A stretch of 21,651 nt of DNA from a virus, in the IMG/VR virus record IMGVR_UViG_3300004282_000011, positions 1 through 21,651 of that record; one strand, written 5' to 3'. Made by a program: the position numbers and the translations under genes. Shown piece by piece: positions 1-9,000 of this stretch. The notes beneath the pieces are model-generated. The model did not search any database. It was not told the DNA's origin and saw only the letters and a program-made list of their open reading frames with translations. Each line of letters starts with the position of its first letter. The first letter of the stretch is position 1.

Positions 1-1
1 A

Positions 2-1114
2 CCCCTTGAAGGTGCTACTAAATATACTGCTAAAACTGGTGAAAAAGTCGAACAACGTGATGTAGTTTCATTATCTGCATTTACTGATTATTTAAGAGAA
101 AATAAACTTACATTTCTTCAACAATCTTCTGAAGTATCTATAGAAAGATATAATGAAGAAGTTGTTCCAAAAGTAATGGATTCTTTAGTTACTTTTAAAG
201 AAGGTTTAAAAAATGCTATTTCATATATGGAAAAAGATATTGAAACTTTAAGTGTTATTAAAGGAACAGGTAATATTAATGCTCCTGGTTTTAAAGATCC
301 AGAAGATATTTATAGAGGTCTTTTTGGTGAAATGATGGCTAATGAAGCTGGAGCTAGAACAATGTATGAAAAAGGTAAACCAGTTTATATGACTAAACCT
401 CCATTTGAAGGAATTAATCCAGATGATTATTTAAAAACTAATCCAGATGTGGGTGGACCTTGGTATGATCCTATAAGTCCTACTTTTAAATATAGAGAAG
501 TATTAGAAAAGGAGTTACAAAGTTTTAGTGGAAAATCATTTGGTTTAGGTATTGGTGGTGCTGGAATAATGGGGGCTGGTTTATATGGTGGTACTGCTGA
601 AGCAAAAGAGAATTTAGAAGCTTTAAATAAACCATTAGAAAATGTTACAGAAAATCTTGAAAAATTAGAAACTTCTTCTAAACAACTTTCTACTTCATTT
701 ATGAGTTCTGCTAGTTCTTTAATTTCTGGAATTGGTTCTTTATTTGGTGCTAAAGGACAACAAATAGGTAATTTTGCTGGTCAGGTATTACAGTTTGGTA
801 CTATGGCTGCAAAGAGTTATGGATATGCTGAAGGTGGTATTATTAATGAACCTGTATTTGGAGTTGGTTTAAAAAGTGGTTCTAATTATACATTTGGAGA
901 AAAAGAATCTGAATTAGTAACTCCAATGTCTAAAATGAATAATTTTGGTAATGGTGGTGAGACAACTAATGTTAATATGAGTTTAAGTATAAATGCTGTT
1001 GATACACAAACTGGTATGGAATTTTTAATGAAAAATTCTGATTTTTTACAAGCACAAATGGTAAAAGCAATTAAGAATAATAAAAGTATTAGATCTTCCG
1101 TGAAGAGGTCATAG
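2..1114 (+). CDS. Tape measure protein, C-terminal part (5' end outside window)
   Basis: The frame is open from the left edge, so this is the last 370 residues of a longer protein. Tape measure proteins set tail length and are packed in the tail tube before ejection. The C-terminal part shows the usual signature. There is a Gly/Ala-rich hydrophobic stretch (nt 538-600) and an amphipathic Leu/Glu/Lys segment that could form a coiled coil (nt 604-700). A second Ser/Gly-rich hydrophobic stretch follows, and then the typical ending 'EGGIINEPVFGVG ... YTFGE', the 'GGI..P..G......GE..E.V.P' pattern found near the C-terminus of many tape measure proteins. The ATG at 176 is internal, because coding continues upstream without a stop. 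The position directly before M-, L- and K-like genes supports the assignment. The gene ends in TAG 82 bases before the HNH gene. Confidence 0.85.
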   Translation, partial: PLEGATKYTAKTGEKVEQRDVVSLSAFTDYLRENKLTFLQQSSEVSIERYNEEVVPKVMDSLVTFKEGLKNAISYMEKDIETLSVIKGTGNINAPGFKDPEDIYRGLFGEMMANEAGARTMYEKGKPVYMTKPPFEGINPDDYLKTNPDVGGPWYDPISPTFKYREVLEKELQSFSGKSFGLGIGGAGIMGAGLYGGTAEAKENLEALNKPLENVTENLEKLETSSKQLSTSFMSSASSLISGIGSLFGAKGQQIGNFAGQVLQFGTMAAKSYGYAEGGIINEPVFGVGLKSGSNYTFGEKESELVTPMSKMNNFGNGGETTNVNMSLSINAVDTQTGMEFLMKNSDFLQAQMVKAIKNNKSIRSSVKRS

Positions 1115-1116
1115 AA

Positions 1117-1134
1117 ATGGCAAATCTTTTATAA
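1117..1134 (+). other. Five-codon mini-ORF (MANLL), possible remnant of an earlier M gene start
   Basis: Three bases after the tape measure stop, an ATG preceded by GAAGAGG (1102-1108) opens a frame reading Met-Ala-Asn-Leu-Leu-stop. The M-like gene 720 bases downstream also begins Met-Ala-Asn, and both starts follow a CATAG(G)AA string (1110-1116 and 1821-1828). This would fit an M gene that once started here, with the HNH cassette inserted just after the start and a new start supplied at the far end. It is an inference from a short match and could be chance. Confidence 0.3.
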
Positions 1135-1136
1135 AC

Positions 1137-1165
1137 TTGTAATCTCCTTTTTATTATGGTATCAT
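1137..1165 (+). promoter_or_regulatory. Candidate sigma-70-type promoter (extended -10) for the HNH gene
   Basis: TTGTAA (1137-1142, 4 of 6 to TTGACA) is followed after 17 bases by TATCAT (1160-1165, 5 of 6 to TATAAT). A TGG directly before the hexamer gives an extended -10. Transcription would start near 1172, in the only sizeable gap of the window, just ahead of the HNH ribosome binding site. Free-standing homing endonuclease genes often carry their own promoter. Such matches also arise by chance in DNA this AT-rich. Confidence 0.4.
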
Positions 1166-1196
1166 TATATGGAACCAGAAATAGAAGGGAGAAATT

Positions 1197-1844
1197 ATGA
1201 GATATAAATTAAAAGTTTTACAAATTGGTAATTTTAAAATATTAAAATTTTTTATGAAAAATTATAGATATTCTTGTTTAGGGGAGTGTGTTTGTGGAAG
1301 TATTAAAAGTTATCCTGTTAGATATTTAAAAAGTGAACATACAAAAAGTTGTGGTTGTTTAAAAGGAAAATTTATTACAGAAAAAATTAAAACACATGGA
1401 CATTCTATTGGAAAAAGAGTGAGTAAAGAATATGAATCTTGGAGAGGTATTAAAAGAAGATGTTATAAAAAAAATAGTTCCTCTTATAAATACTATGGTG
1501 GTAGAGGAATAAAAGTTTGTAGTAGATGGTTAAATTCATTTGAAAATTTTTATAAAGATATGGGGAAATGTCCTAAAGGATATTCTATTGAGAGAATAAA
1601 TAATAATGGGAATTATGAACCAAATAATTGTAAATGGGCTACTATTGGAGAACAAAATAGGAATAGAAGAAATAATATTTATATAACTTATAATGGTAAA
1701 ACTATGATATTAAAAGATTGGGCAAAATATTTAAAAATAGATCATACTTTATTGATTTATCATTATAAAATTAAAAATAGATCAATGGGAATAATAATAA
1801 GGAAATTTGTTATTAAAAGACATAGGAAGGACTGTTATGGCTAA
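1197..1844 (+). CDS. Free-standing HNH homing endonuclease
   Basis: A 215-residue protein of the phage HNH family that carries an N-terminal Cys-rich module. The N-terminal half holds a CxxxCxC and SCGC set (Cys 27, 31, 33, 52, 54), probably a zinc ribbon. The middle has the family pattern 'EYESWRGIKRRC', 'YYGGRGIKVCSRW' (99-111) and 'SFENFYKDMG'. The catalytic-region block is 'SIERINNNGNY' (130-140), then 'NCKWAT' and 'EQNRNRRN'. The C-terminal 'NGKTMILKDWAKYLKI' resembles the small DNA-binding repeat seen in such enzymes. It is expected to nick or cut DNA at the allele lacking the gene and so spread its own insertion. AAGGGAG (1185-1191), five bases before the ATG, supports this start. The last eight bases overlap the start of the M-like gene, and its 3' end contains that gene's ribosome binding site. 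It is not expected to be a structural protein. Confidence 0.9.
   Translation: MRYKLKVLQIGNFKILKFFMKNYRYSCLGECVCGSIKSYPVRYLKSEHTKSCGCLKGKFITEKIKTHGHSIGKRVSKEYESWRGIKRRCYKKNSSSYKYYGGRGIKVCSRWLNSFENFYKDMGKCPKGYSIERINNNGNYEPNNCKWATIGEQNRNRRNNIYITYNGKTMILKDWAKYLKIDHTLLIYHYKIKNRSMGIIIRKFVIKRHRKDCYG
1824..1830 (+). promoter_or_regulatory. Ribosome binding site that sets the M-like gene start
   Basis: AGGAAGG lies six bases before the ATG at 1837, inside the end of the HNH gene. The in-frame ATG at 1807 has no comparable site and would add ten residues unlike an M protein N-terminus. Confidence 0.7.
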
Positions 1845-2184
1845 TTTCAGTTGGATCTCCCACAGAACAGAACCGGATGCTCCTATTTGGAATGTTGTTT
1901 CAACTGATATGGAAGGAATGAAAAAGAAAACAAGATTAAAATCTACTGATCCAATGAGAATGTGGACCTTATTTTTTAGAATACAAACTAATGCTGAAAG
2001 AGAAATTCTTTTAGGGCATTTTAATGCTCAATATGGTTCTACAGAACCTTTTTATTGGACTTCTGTACCAGATCATATAAGTGCTGAAGCTTCTATTTAT
2101 GTTAGATATGTTTACTATAAAGAAACTATTCAATTATATGATATTTGGGAAATAGAAGTAAAATTTGAAGAAGTTTTAATTTAA
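1837..2184 (+). CDS. Lambda gpM-like minor tail protein
   Basis: A 115-residue protein with the length and layout of the phage minor tail protein M family. It begins 'MANFSW', has a central beta-rich region, the block 'PFYWTSVP' (71-78) equivalent to the 'FLWTPP' of lambda M, and ends 'VKFEEVLI' where M proteins end in a similar 'F..V' strand. M acts at the tail tip, joining the tail tube end to the L/K/J complex. Its place between the tape measure and L-like genes agrees. The start at 1837 was chosen over 1807 because of the ribosome binding site at 1824-1830. Its first codons (TTC, ATC, TCC, CAC, CCG between 1846 and 1875) differ from the T/A-ending codons usual here, which may mark DNA brought in with the HNH gene. 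Confidence 0.75.
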   Translation: MANFSWISHRTEPDAPIWNVVSTDMEGMKKKTRLKSTDPMRMWTLFFRIQTNAEREILLGHFNAQYGSTEPFYWTSVPDHISAEASIYVRYVYYKETIQLYDIWEIEVKFEEVLI

Positions 2185-2195
2185 GGATAAATTTT

Positions 2196-3029
2196 ATGGC
2201 TAGAAATATTCCTACAATTATTGCTCCTGAATTTTATAGATTATTTTCTAAACCCTTAACTATTTATGAATTGTATTTAGTAGATCCTTATACAACTCCT
2301 TCTCATTATTATGTTGCTAATACAAGTGATATTGTTTTTGGTGTAATTACTTATACTGCGTTAGCAATAAAGCGTTCTACTATTAAAAGTGAAGAAGGAA
2401 CAATTATAAATGATATTGAAGTAGGATTAGATAATGTTGATTTAGCTTTTAGATCTTTAGTAGCTTCTGGTGCTTTAAATAGAAAAAGATGTGTTGGTAA
2501 ATTAGTATTTTCTAATTTTCTTTCTAATTCAGCAAATTATATTATTTTGTTTGATGGTTGTTTAGATGAACCAAAAGGTGATGATAAATGGGTAACAATG
2601 TCAGTTAGTCCATTTCCAATACTTGAAAGAGATTATCCTGCTAGAATTTTTCAAGTGGGTTGTAATTGGTTATTTGGTTCTACTTGGTGTACTATAGATA
2701 AAGATAGTTATGATGCAACAATTACAACAATTGCAGGAACTACAGAAGAAATTTTAACTTTTGCTGATACTGGTTTAGCAACTAATTTTTTTGTTCCTGG
2801 TTATGCTGAAATATTAACTGGTGATTTAGCAGGACAAGTAAGACCTATTGTATCAAGTACAGCTACAACTGCTACATTGAGAGTATTTTTTGATGGAACT
2901 CCTGCAATTGGAATTTCTGTTAAATTACAAAAATTATGTGCAAAAAATCCAGATGTTTGTATTGCTAATTTTAATGATTACATAAATTATGGTGGTTTCC
3001 CTCATGTACCCAAAAAACCTACATTATAG
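2196..3029 (+). CDS. Lambda gpL-like tail-tip protein (DUF2163/BR0599 type) with a four-Cys C-terminal domain
   Basis: A 277-residue protein matching the L-type tail-tip family also found as DUF2163/phage BR0599 proteins in gene transfer agents. The N-terminal half is a beta-rich ring-forming type of domain. The C-terminal half has four well placed cysteines: Cys156 and Cys165 in 'VGCNWLFGSTWC', then Cys248 and Cys255 in 'LCAKNPDVC'. It ends in 'NFNDYINYGGFPHVP', the family's 'N...FGGFP..P' ending. In lambda gpL the equivalent cysteines hold an iron-sulfur cluster, so the same is inferred here. The gene sits 11 bases after the M-like gene with AAGGA (2183-2187) as ribosome binding site, and 9 bases before the peptidase gene. 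A small insertion domain separates the two Cys pairs (about residues 166-247). Confidence 0.85.
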   Translation: MARNIPTIIAPEFYRLFSKPLTIYELYLVDPYTTPSHYYVANTSDIVFGVITYTALAIKRSTIKSEEGTIINDIEVGLDNVDLAFRSLVASGALNRKRCVGKLVFSNFLSNSANYIILFDGCLDEPKGDDKWVTMSVSPFPILERDYPARIFQVGCNWLFGSTWCTIDKDSYDATITTIAGTTEEILTFADTGLATNFFVPGYAEILTGDLAGQVRPIVSSTATTATLRVFFDGTPAIGISVKLQKLCAKNPDVCIANFNDYINYGGFPHVPKKPTL

Positions 3030-3038
3030 AAGATAATT

Positions 3039-3479
3039 ATGGAAAATGATATTCAAAATATAATTGTTACTGAAGCTAAGAAATTATTAAATACTCCATT
3101 TAGACATAGAGGAAGAACAAGACATGGAGTTGATTGTTTAGGATTTTGTTGGCTTGCTTTTAGAAGAGCAGGATTAACACATATACCAGATGGTGATAGA
3201 AAAAATTATGAAGTAAATTGGTTTTGGTTTGCTGATGAAGAAAGATATTTAGATGGTTTATTAAAATATTTTTATCCTGTAAGTAATCCTATACCTGGGG
3301 ATTTAGTTACTTTTAGAATATTTGCAAAGAAAATAACTCATGCTGGTATTTATGAAAAAGATAATTTTTTTATTCATGCTAGAAGTGGTAGAAGAGTACA
3401 AAGAGATTCATTAGATCAAAAATATTGGCAAAATAGATTTTCTGGTTTTATGCGTTTAAAGAATCTTGAGGATATTTAA
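3039..3479 (+). CDS. NlpC/P60 tail-tip peptidase (gpK C-terminal type)
   Basis: A 146-residue NlpC/P60 cysteine peptidase. The catalytic Cys33 lies in 'HGVDCLGFCWLAF', the catalytic His101 in 'THAGIYEK', and His113 in 'FIHARSG' can complete the triad. 'IPGDLVTFR' (85-93) is the usual strand before the catalytic His. In siphoviruses and gene transfer agents this protein is part of the tail tip and is thought to cut peptidoglycan cross-links during DNA entry or to process tail-tip partners. Lambda gpK has an extra N-terminal JAB domain that is missing here, so this is the short form. The stop codon touches the ATG of the J-like gene (3480), and the GAGG at its 3' end serves that gene. Confidence 0.9.
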   Translation: MENDIQNIIVTEAKKLLNTPFRHRGRTRHGVDCLGFCWLAFRRAGLTHIPDGDRKNYEVNWFWFADEERYLDGLLKYFYPVSNPIPGDLVTFRIFAKKITHAGIYEKDNFFIHARSGRRVQRDSLDQKYWQNRFSGFMRLKNLEDI

Positions 3480-6050
3480 ATGGGAAGTGGAACTTCTACA
3501 GGTCAATTAATTGGAGCAGGCATAGGTGCTGTAATTGGCTATTATTTTGGTGGTCCTGCTGGTGCTGGACTTGGAATGTCATTGGGTGGAACAATTGGTT
3601 ATTATATTGATCCTCCTGATCCTCCAAAGCCACCAGATTTGGGAGATTTGGGTGTTAATACTTATATTCGTAATATGCCAGTTCCAATTGTTTATGGTCA
3701 AGATAAAGTTTATGGTGGTGTAATTTGGATTGGTGAAAATTATGTTAGTATGGAAAATGAAGGAAATAAAAAGAATCCCCAATATGCTCCTATGTATCAT
3801 GCTGATTTTGCAGTAGCAGTTAGTGAAGGAACAATTGGTGGGTTTGTTTCTTATTTTATAAATGATAATTCGTTAGAAGAAATTGAAGAAGAAGATAAAA
3901 TAGATCTATCTTTTTCTGAATATTTAGGAACTGATTCTCAAGCCATTGATTCTCTTGTTTCCACTAATTTAGGTGCTGCTGCTATTCCTTGGAGATATAC
4001 TGCTTATGTTGTTTGTTCTGGTGATTTAGGTTCTGCAAATTCTCTTCCTACTCTTTCTTGTATTATAAATGGTTTATTAGTTGAACCTGGAGAAACAGAA
4101 GCAAATACAATTAGAGTTTTATATGATTTTTTAACTAATACTAGATATGCTATTGGTGCTGATACAGATGATCTAGATGGAGATCCAGATACTCCAAATT
4201 GTTCTTGGAAAACGGCTTCTGATATTTGTGATGTATTAGTTGATAATGGTAATGGAGGAACCGAACCACGTTTTAGATATTCAAATGTTATAAATGAAAA
4301 ACAAAAAGGATTTGATATTGTTCAAAGTATGCTTGCTACTTGTAGAGGATTTCTTTTTATAGTTGATGGAAAAGTTGGTGTAAAGATTCAAATGCCAGAT
4401 GAAGAACCAGTATTATATCTTGCAGATAATCATATAGAAAATTATACAATTACACAACAAAGTATAGGTACTAGACTTTATGCTGATTTTTCTGGTGTTC
4501 CAACAAACTATTGGATGGGGGATATTGCTAGAAAAACTGGTTTACAACAAGATATAATTATCATTTCTAATACTTCTACATATGCTGATCTTGCAGATAG
4601 TTTAGCTGAGACTTTAGAAATTGGTAATACTATTACAATTTCAAAACAAAATATTAAATCTTTTGATTACTATAGAAAGAAAACAAGAGAAACTTTTAAT
4701 AGAATTAGGGTTGAATTTATAAATAGAGATGATGAATTTAGATGGGATTATGCTGAAGAAGATGATGTTTATGACATAAATATGACAGGAGAGATTAGAG
4801 AACAAACTATTAGATTGGATGGTGTTAGAAGAAAAACACAAGCTGCTAGAATGGCTTCTTTCTTTTTAGATTGGCAAAGCAATATAAAATATTTTTGTAA
4901 TATTCAAACTGATTTTCTTGGTTATTTTTTCTCAATGGGAGATGTTGTAGGTGTTACCCATCAAATTCCTCAATGGTCTGGAAAATTATTTAGATTAGTT
5001 GGAAAAGAAGAATTAGAAGATTATAATACTAAATTATCTTTTGTTGAATATGTTCCTGGTATTTTACATGATGGTTTTACACCAGTTCATACAAATATAA
5101 ATTATAATATTCCTAATCCATTTTCAAAACCAGATCATGTAGAAAGATTTGTAGTAATTGAAGATACTTTGAATTATAAATTGTATTTTTGTTTTAAGAA
5201 ACCAGTTTTTACCTATTGGGCTGGTGCTGTTATTTATGTTCAAAATGGTTCTGAATGGGAATATTATTCTAGAGTTGCTGTTGTTACTCCAAGTGTTAGA
5301 TTAGGTGCTTCTATTGATTCTGATGATACTACATTTATATATGATGATTCTTCAATGTATGAATCTTTCCCTGCTTCTGGTTCTTTTTGGATTGAAGATG
5401 AAGAAATTTATTATGATTCTATTGATGATATAAACTTTCAATTTGTAGATTGTGTTAGAGGTTATAATAATACAACTGCTGCTTCTCATGCAGATACAGA
5501 ATATTGTTATTTAAGACAGAATTTAAGTAATTTTTATGAATATACTGATGTAGAAATTGGAAGAGAATATGTTTTTAGAGCAGTCTCTATAACTACTTCT
5601 GGTATTTTAGCTGATCCAGATACAGCACCAGATTTTACAATTACAATTGGTGGATTAGCTAATACTCCAAGTTTCATTTCTTTATTAGATTTAAACGATC
5701 AAGGGAATGATAATACACTTTTAACTGCTACAGATGCAGAGTTAAATTGGTATCCTATTGTAATGGGAATAAATCAAGGATATGGTTATGCTTATGGAGA
5801 TTATTCTGGTTATGGTGATGGTTCTCTTTCTGGAACAATAATTAAATTTAAAGTAGAGGTTTATGTAACAAGTGGTTTAACTTTACTAAGAGAACTTTTT
5901 CTTGATACAGATACAACTACTTATACTTATACAGTTGCTATGAATGAATCAGATAATGGAAGTTTTGAAACTGATTTAACTTTTAAAGTTTATCAAGTTA
6001 ATTCTAATTGGATTTTATCACCTGCTGTTATATTAGTTACTAATACATAG
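3480..6050 (+). CDS. J-like tail-tip / central fibre protein, first copy
   Basis: An 856-residue tail-tip protein of the J / 'putative phage tail protein' type. It starts with a Gly-rich hydrophobic segment (residues 9-43) that could sit in the tube lumen or insert in a membrane. Then come 'RNMPVPIVYG' (64-73), 'PWRYTAY' (170-176) and the J-type block 'VLYDFLTNTRYAIG' near residue 213. A region typical of J ring domains follows ('EIREQTIRLDGVRRKTQAAR', 'MGDVVGVTHQIP'). The block 'SGSFWIEDEEI' (633-643) with downstream 'RGYNNT' is widespread in phage tail proteins. The C-terminal 90 residues (from 768) look like a fibronectin-III-like domain. J proteins cap the tail and bind the host receptor. 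The next gene is a clear paralogue. Confidence 0.85.
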   Translation: MGSGTSTGQLIGAGIGAVIGYYFGGPAGAGLGMSLGGTIGYYIDPPDPPKPPDLGDLGVNTYIRNMPVPIVYGQDKVYGGVIWIGENYVSMENEGNKKNPQYAPMYHADFAVAVSEGTIGGFVSYFINDNSLEEIEEEDKIDLSFSEYLGTDSQAIDSLVSTNLGAAAIPWRYTAYVVCSGDLGSANSLPTLSCIINGLLVEPGETEANTIRVLYDFLTNTRYAIGADTDDLDGDPDTPNCSWKTASDICDVLVDNGNGGTEPRFRYSNVINEKQKGFDIVQSMLATCRGFLFIVDGKVGVKIQMPDEEPVLYLADNHIENYTITQQSIGTRLYADFSGVPTNYWMGDIARKTGLQQDIIIISNTSTYADLADSLAETLEIGNTITISKQNIKSFDYYRKKTRETFNRIRVEFINRDDEFRWDYAEEDDVYDINMTGEIREQTIRLDGVRRKTQAARMASFFLDWQSNIKYFCNIQTDFLGYFFSMGDVVGVTHQIPQWSGKLFRLVGKEELEDYNTKLSFVEYVPGILHDGFTPVHTNINYNIPNPFSKPDHVERFVVIEDTLNYKLYFCFKKPVFTYWAGAVIYVQNGSEWEYYSRVAVVTPSVRLGASIDSDDTTFIYDDSSMYESFPASGSFWIEDEEIYYDSIDDINFQFVDCVRGYNNTTAASHADTEYCYLRQNLSNFYEYTDVEIGREYVFRAVSITTSGILADPDTAPDFTITIGGLANTPSFISLLDLNDQGNDNTLLTATDAELNWYPIVMGINQGYGYAYGDYSGYGDGSLSGTIIKFKVEVYVTSGLTLLRELFLDTDTTTYTYTVAMNESDNGSFETDLTFKVYQVNSNWILSPAVILVTNT
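5374..5407 (+). repeat. 34-base identical repeat, copy 1 (pairs with 9541-9574)
   Basis: This 34-base stretch, coding the 'SGSFWIEDEEI' block of the first J-like protein, is identical to 9541-9574 in the second. The flanking bases differ on both sides. The match lies in the same domain and frame of two paralogues. Confidence 0.8.
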
Positions 6051-6062
6051 GGATTTTTATAA

Positions 6063-9000
6063 ATGACTACTGGTGTTAGTGGTGGTGCATTAACTACAAG
6101 TGGTGGTTATCAAGTTAATAGTCCTGTAGGAGCTACTGGTGGAACTATTAGTAGTGGTTGGGGAACTTATTTACAAATTGCAATAATAGTTGGTGGTATT
6201 ATTTATTCTTTTTTTCAAGATAAAGAAGGAAATGATTTTGAAATAGAAGAAATAACATTTAATAATTTTTCTAGAAATATGCCAGTTCCTCTTTGTTATG
6301 GAACTAATAAATATGCTGGAACTTTAATTGCAATTGGAGAAACAGGAACTAAAATTATTACTACTGAAGTTGGTGGTAAAGGTGGAATGATTGGAGGTTT
6401 ATTTGCTGGTGGAGAAGAAGTAGAAACTTTATATTATACTGCTTCTTTTTGTGTTGCTTTTTCTGAGGGTGAAATTAGTGGTTTTGGTACAGTTTTTCTT
6501 GATGATTCTCCATTAATGTCTGGAGTTGGTGATTGTGCTTTACTTTCTAGAGATATTGTTTATACATCTTATTTAGGAACTGCAACACAAACTATTGATC
6601 CTGATATATTAGAATTTTTTGGTGCTTCTGCTGTTCCTTGGAGATATACTGCTTATTTATTTTTGTCAGGTTCCATTGGTCAGCAACCACAATTACCAGT
6701 TGTTTCTGCTGAAGTTGTTGGATTATTAACTAATAGTGAAATATTTGAATCAACTGATTGGTATTTAGACAATATATTCAATCATTCCTATTTAGAAAGT
6801 GCTATTTCTCACCATGAATACAAATATTTTTATACTTTTTCTGCTTATAATGGAAATATTTTTAAAGTTGATTCTTTAACTGGTGAAAATATACTCATTG
6901 CTTCTAGTGGAGTTGTTAGTATTGGTTGGGATAATCTTAGTCGTCATATAGATACTCCTGATGGTGGTGATTTTAGATTAATATATTGTGTTGCTATTAG
7001 GAGTTATGAAGAAAGTATTTGGGATGGTTATGGATGTTTAGAATATGGGCAAGGTATTGGTAGTGCTTCTCAAAATTATAAAATTGGATATGGAGAACAA
7101 ATAGAGGATATTGATTATCTTAGCTATGATGTTTTTTATATAGATACTAGAGATGATTCTGTTCATTCTCTTGTTATTAATGATAGTATTTCTTATTATC
7201 CATGTTTACCTAGAGAATGGAGTCCCTATGTTCCTGGTGAGGGAAGTCTTGAATTCGATACATATGTATATGAAAATTATGGGCCTACTGCTTGGTGGAC
7301 ATATAGTGAATATTATCCTTATATTTCTTTTAATGAAAATTTAGCAGTTACACCATACAAACTTGTATTAGTTGGTGGTGTTACAAGACAATATTCTGTT
7401 TCAATTCATTATGAAGTTGAAGGTGAATGGTATGAAGATGTATTTGGTTCCTATGAAAAATTTGAATTAATGTTATTTTTTAATAAAGATGATGGTAATT
7501 ACTATAATTGGATGGGTTATGAAAGATATGTAGGCTCAAATATTCCATCAATTCCACCTACAGGAACACCTATAGTAATATCTAATTGGATTGTAGTACA
7601 TTTTTCTGGTTTTACTGGTGTAGAACCACAAAATATTTTAATTCAAACAACACAAGCTGGATTTGGATTTTGGGCTTTACAAGATGGTATGGATTTTCGT
7701 TATATTTCTGACTTTGTAGAACTTGAAGGTTGTTGGTATGGCCTTATTAGCTTTGGAAATGATAAAGCTTATTTTGTTAAAACAATGGAATTATTAATTG
7801 CTCCTGGTTCTAGATGGCTAACAGGAAATCCCTTTACTGGTGGTCCTGCACTTTGGCTTTTTGAAGTAATTGCAGAATTAGATGATCCTTATCTTTCTTA
7901 TGGTGCGCCTTTAATTGGAAATATCCAATATTATCAAAAAAGTTTATATTTTTGGTGGAATTATCATTATGAAATAGAGGGAGTTCCACCCCATTCTTAT
8001 TTGTGTAGAGAATTACGAAAATATAATGCTATTGATGGATTAACTATAGATTTTCCTAATTATGGTAAATATTATTATGGAGATGGTAGAGGTTCTTTTT
8101 ATTCAACTCCATATAAAATAACACATGAATTTAATTTTTCAAAAAGTGGTGGATATACAACTGCTAAAGATACTAATCCAATAGAGGTTGTTTATAATTT
8201 TATGACTCATCCTAGATATGGATTGGCTTTAGATACAAACATATTTGATGGATCACCATATATTGTTGACTCTGGTACTTGGAATACAGAATATAATACT
8301 TGTATGGAACTTATACAAAATTCTGATGGTACTTGGGAACCTAGATATTTATATTCAAATGTATTTTTAGAAAGACAAAAAGCTTATGATATAATTAAAG
8401 ATGTTTTACAAACTTGCATTGGTTATTTGTATTATTGTGATGGAAAAATAAAAGTAGGAATTGAAAAACCAAACGAAGTTCCAATTCTTTATTTTGGAAA
8501 TCATTCAGAATATTTTCTTTCTATTAATGATGATATAACTTTTGATTTGGATAGAATTTATTTTGATTTATCTAGTTATCCAACTGGATATTGGAAAGGA
8601 GATGAAGGATATGTACAAACATATGATGGTTATGGGAGTTTGGGATATGGTTATACTACTTATGGTTGTGAAGATACAGATTATTTAAAACAACTTTTTG
8701 TTGTAATTGATAATACAACAACATATATTGAATTAGCTGAAGATTTACCAGTTGGAGTTATAAATAATTCTATTGTGAAATTGAGAAAAGATAATATTAA
8801 ACAAGGTTCTTTTACATATGGTGAAAAAAGTCATAGAGAGAGATCTAATAGAATACAATTAGAATACATAAAAAGAGATGATGATTACAGATTAGATATT
8901 TTAGAACAAGATGATGTTTATGATATTGATGTTTTAAGTAATGGAGAGATAAGAGAAAAAACTTATCAAATGCCAGGGATAAAAAGAGAAACACAAGCTA

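Noticed and set aside
1115-1196. tRNA or small RNA gene in the largest gap
   Set aside because: The 82 bases lack a foldable cloverleaf, a TTCGA-type T-loop and a paired stem; they are better explained by a promoter and ribosome binding site.
1807-1836. Upstream ATG as start of the M-like gene
   Set aside because: There is no ribosome binding site at normal spacing, and the extra residues would lie over the HNH coding end. ATG at 1837 has AGGAAGG six bases upstream and gives a family-like N-terminus.
1197-1844. Group I intron around the HNH gene
   Set aside because: The gene sits between two complete reading frames (the tape measure gene ends with a normal C-terminus and the M-like gene starts normally), and the 82-base flank is too short for intron core elements.
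3579-3800. Open frame on the minus strand inside the first J-like gene
   Set aside because: It lies wholly inside a well supported coding region, has no recognisable motif, and the low GC content makes such frames common. The same applies to minus-strand frames at 4641-4841 and 9827-10018 and to plus-strand out-of-frame stretches at 3535-3723 and 7153-7344.
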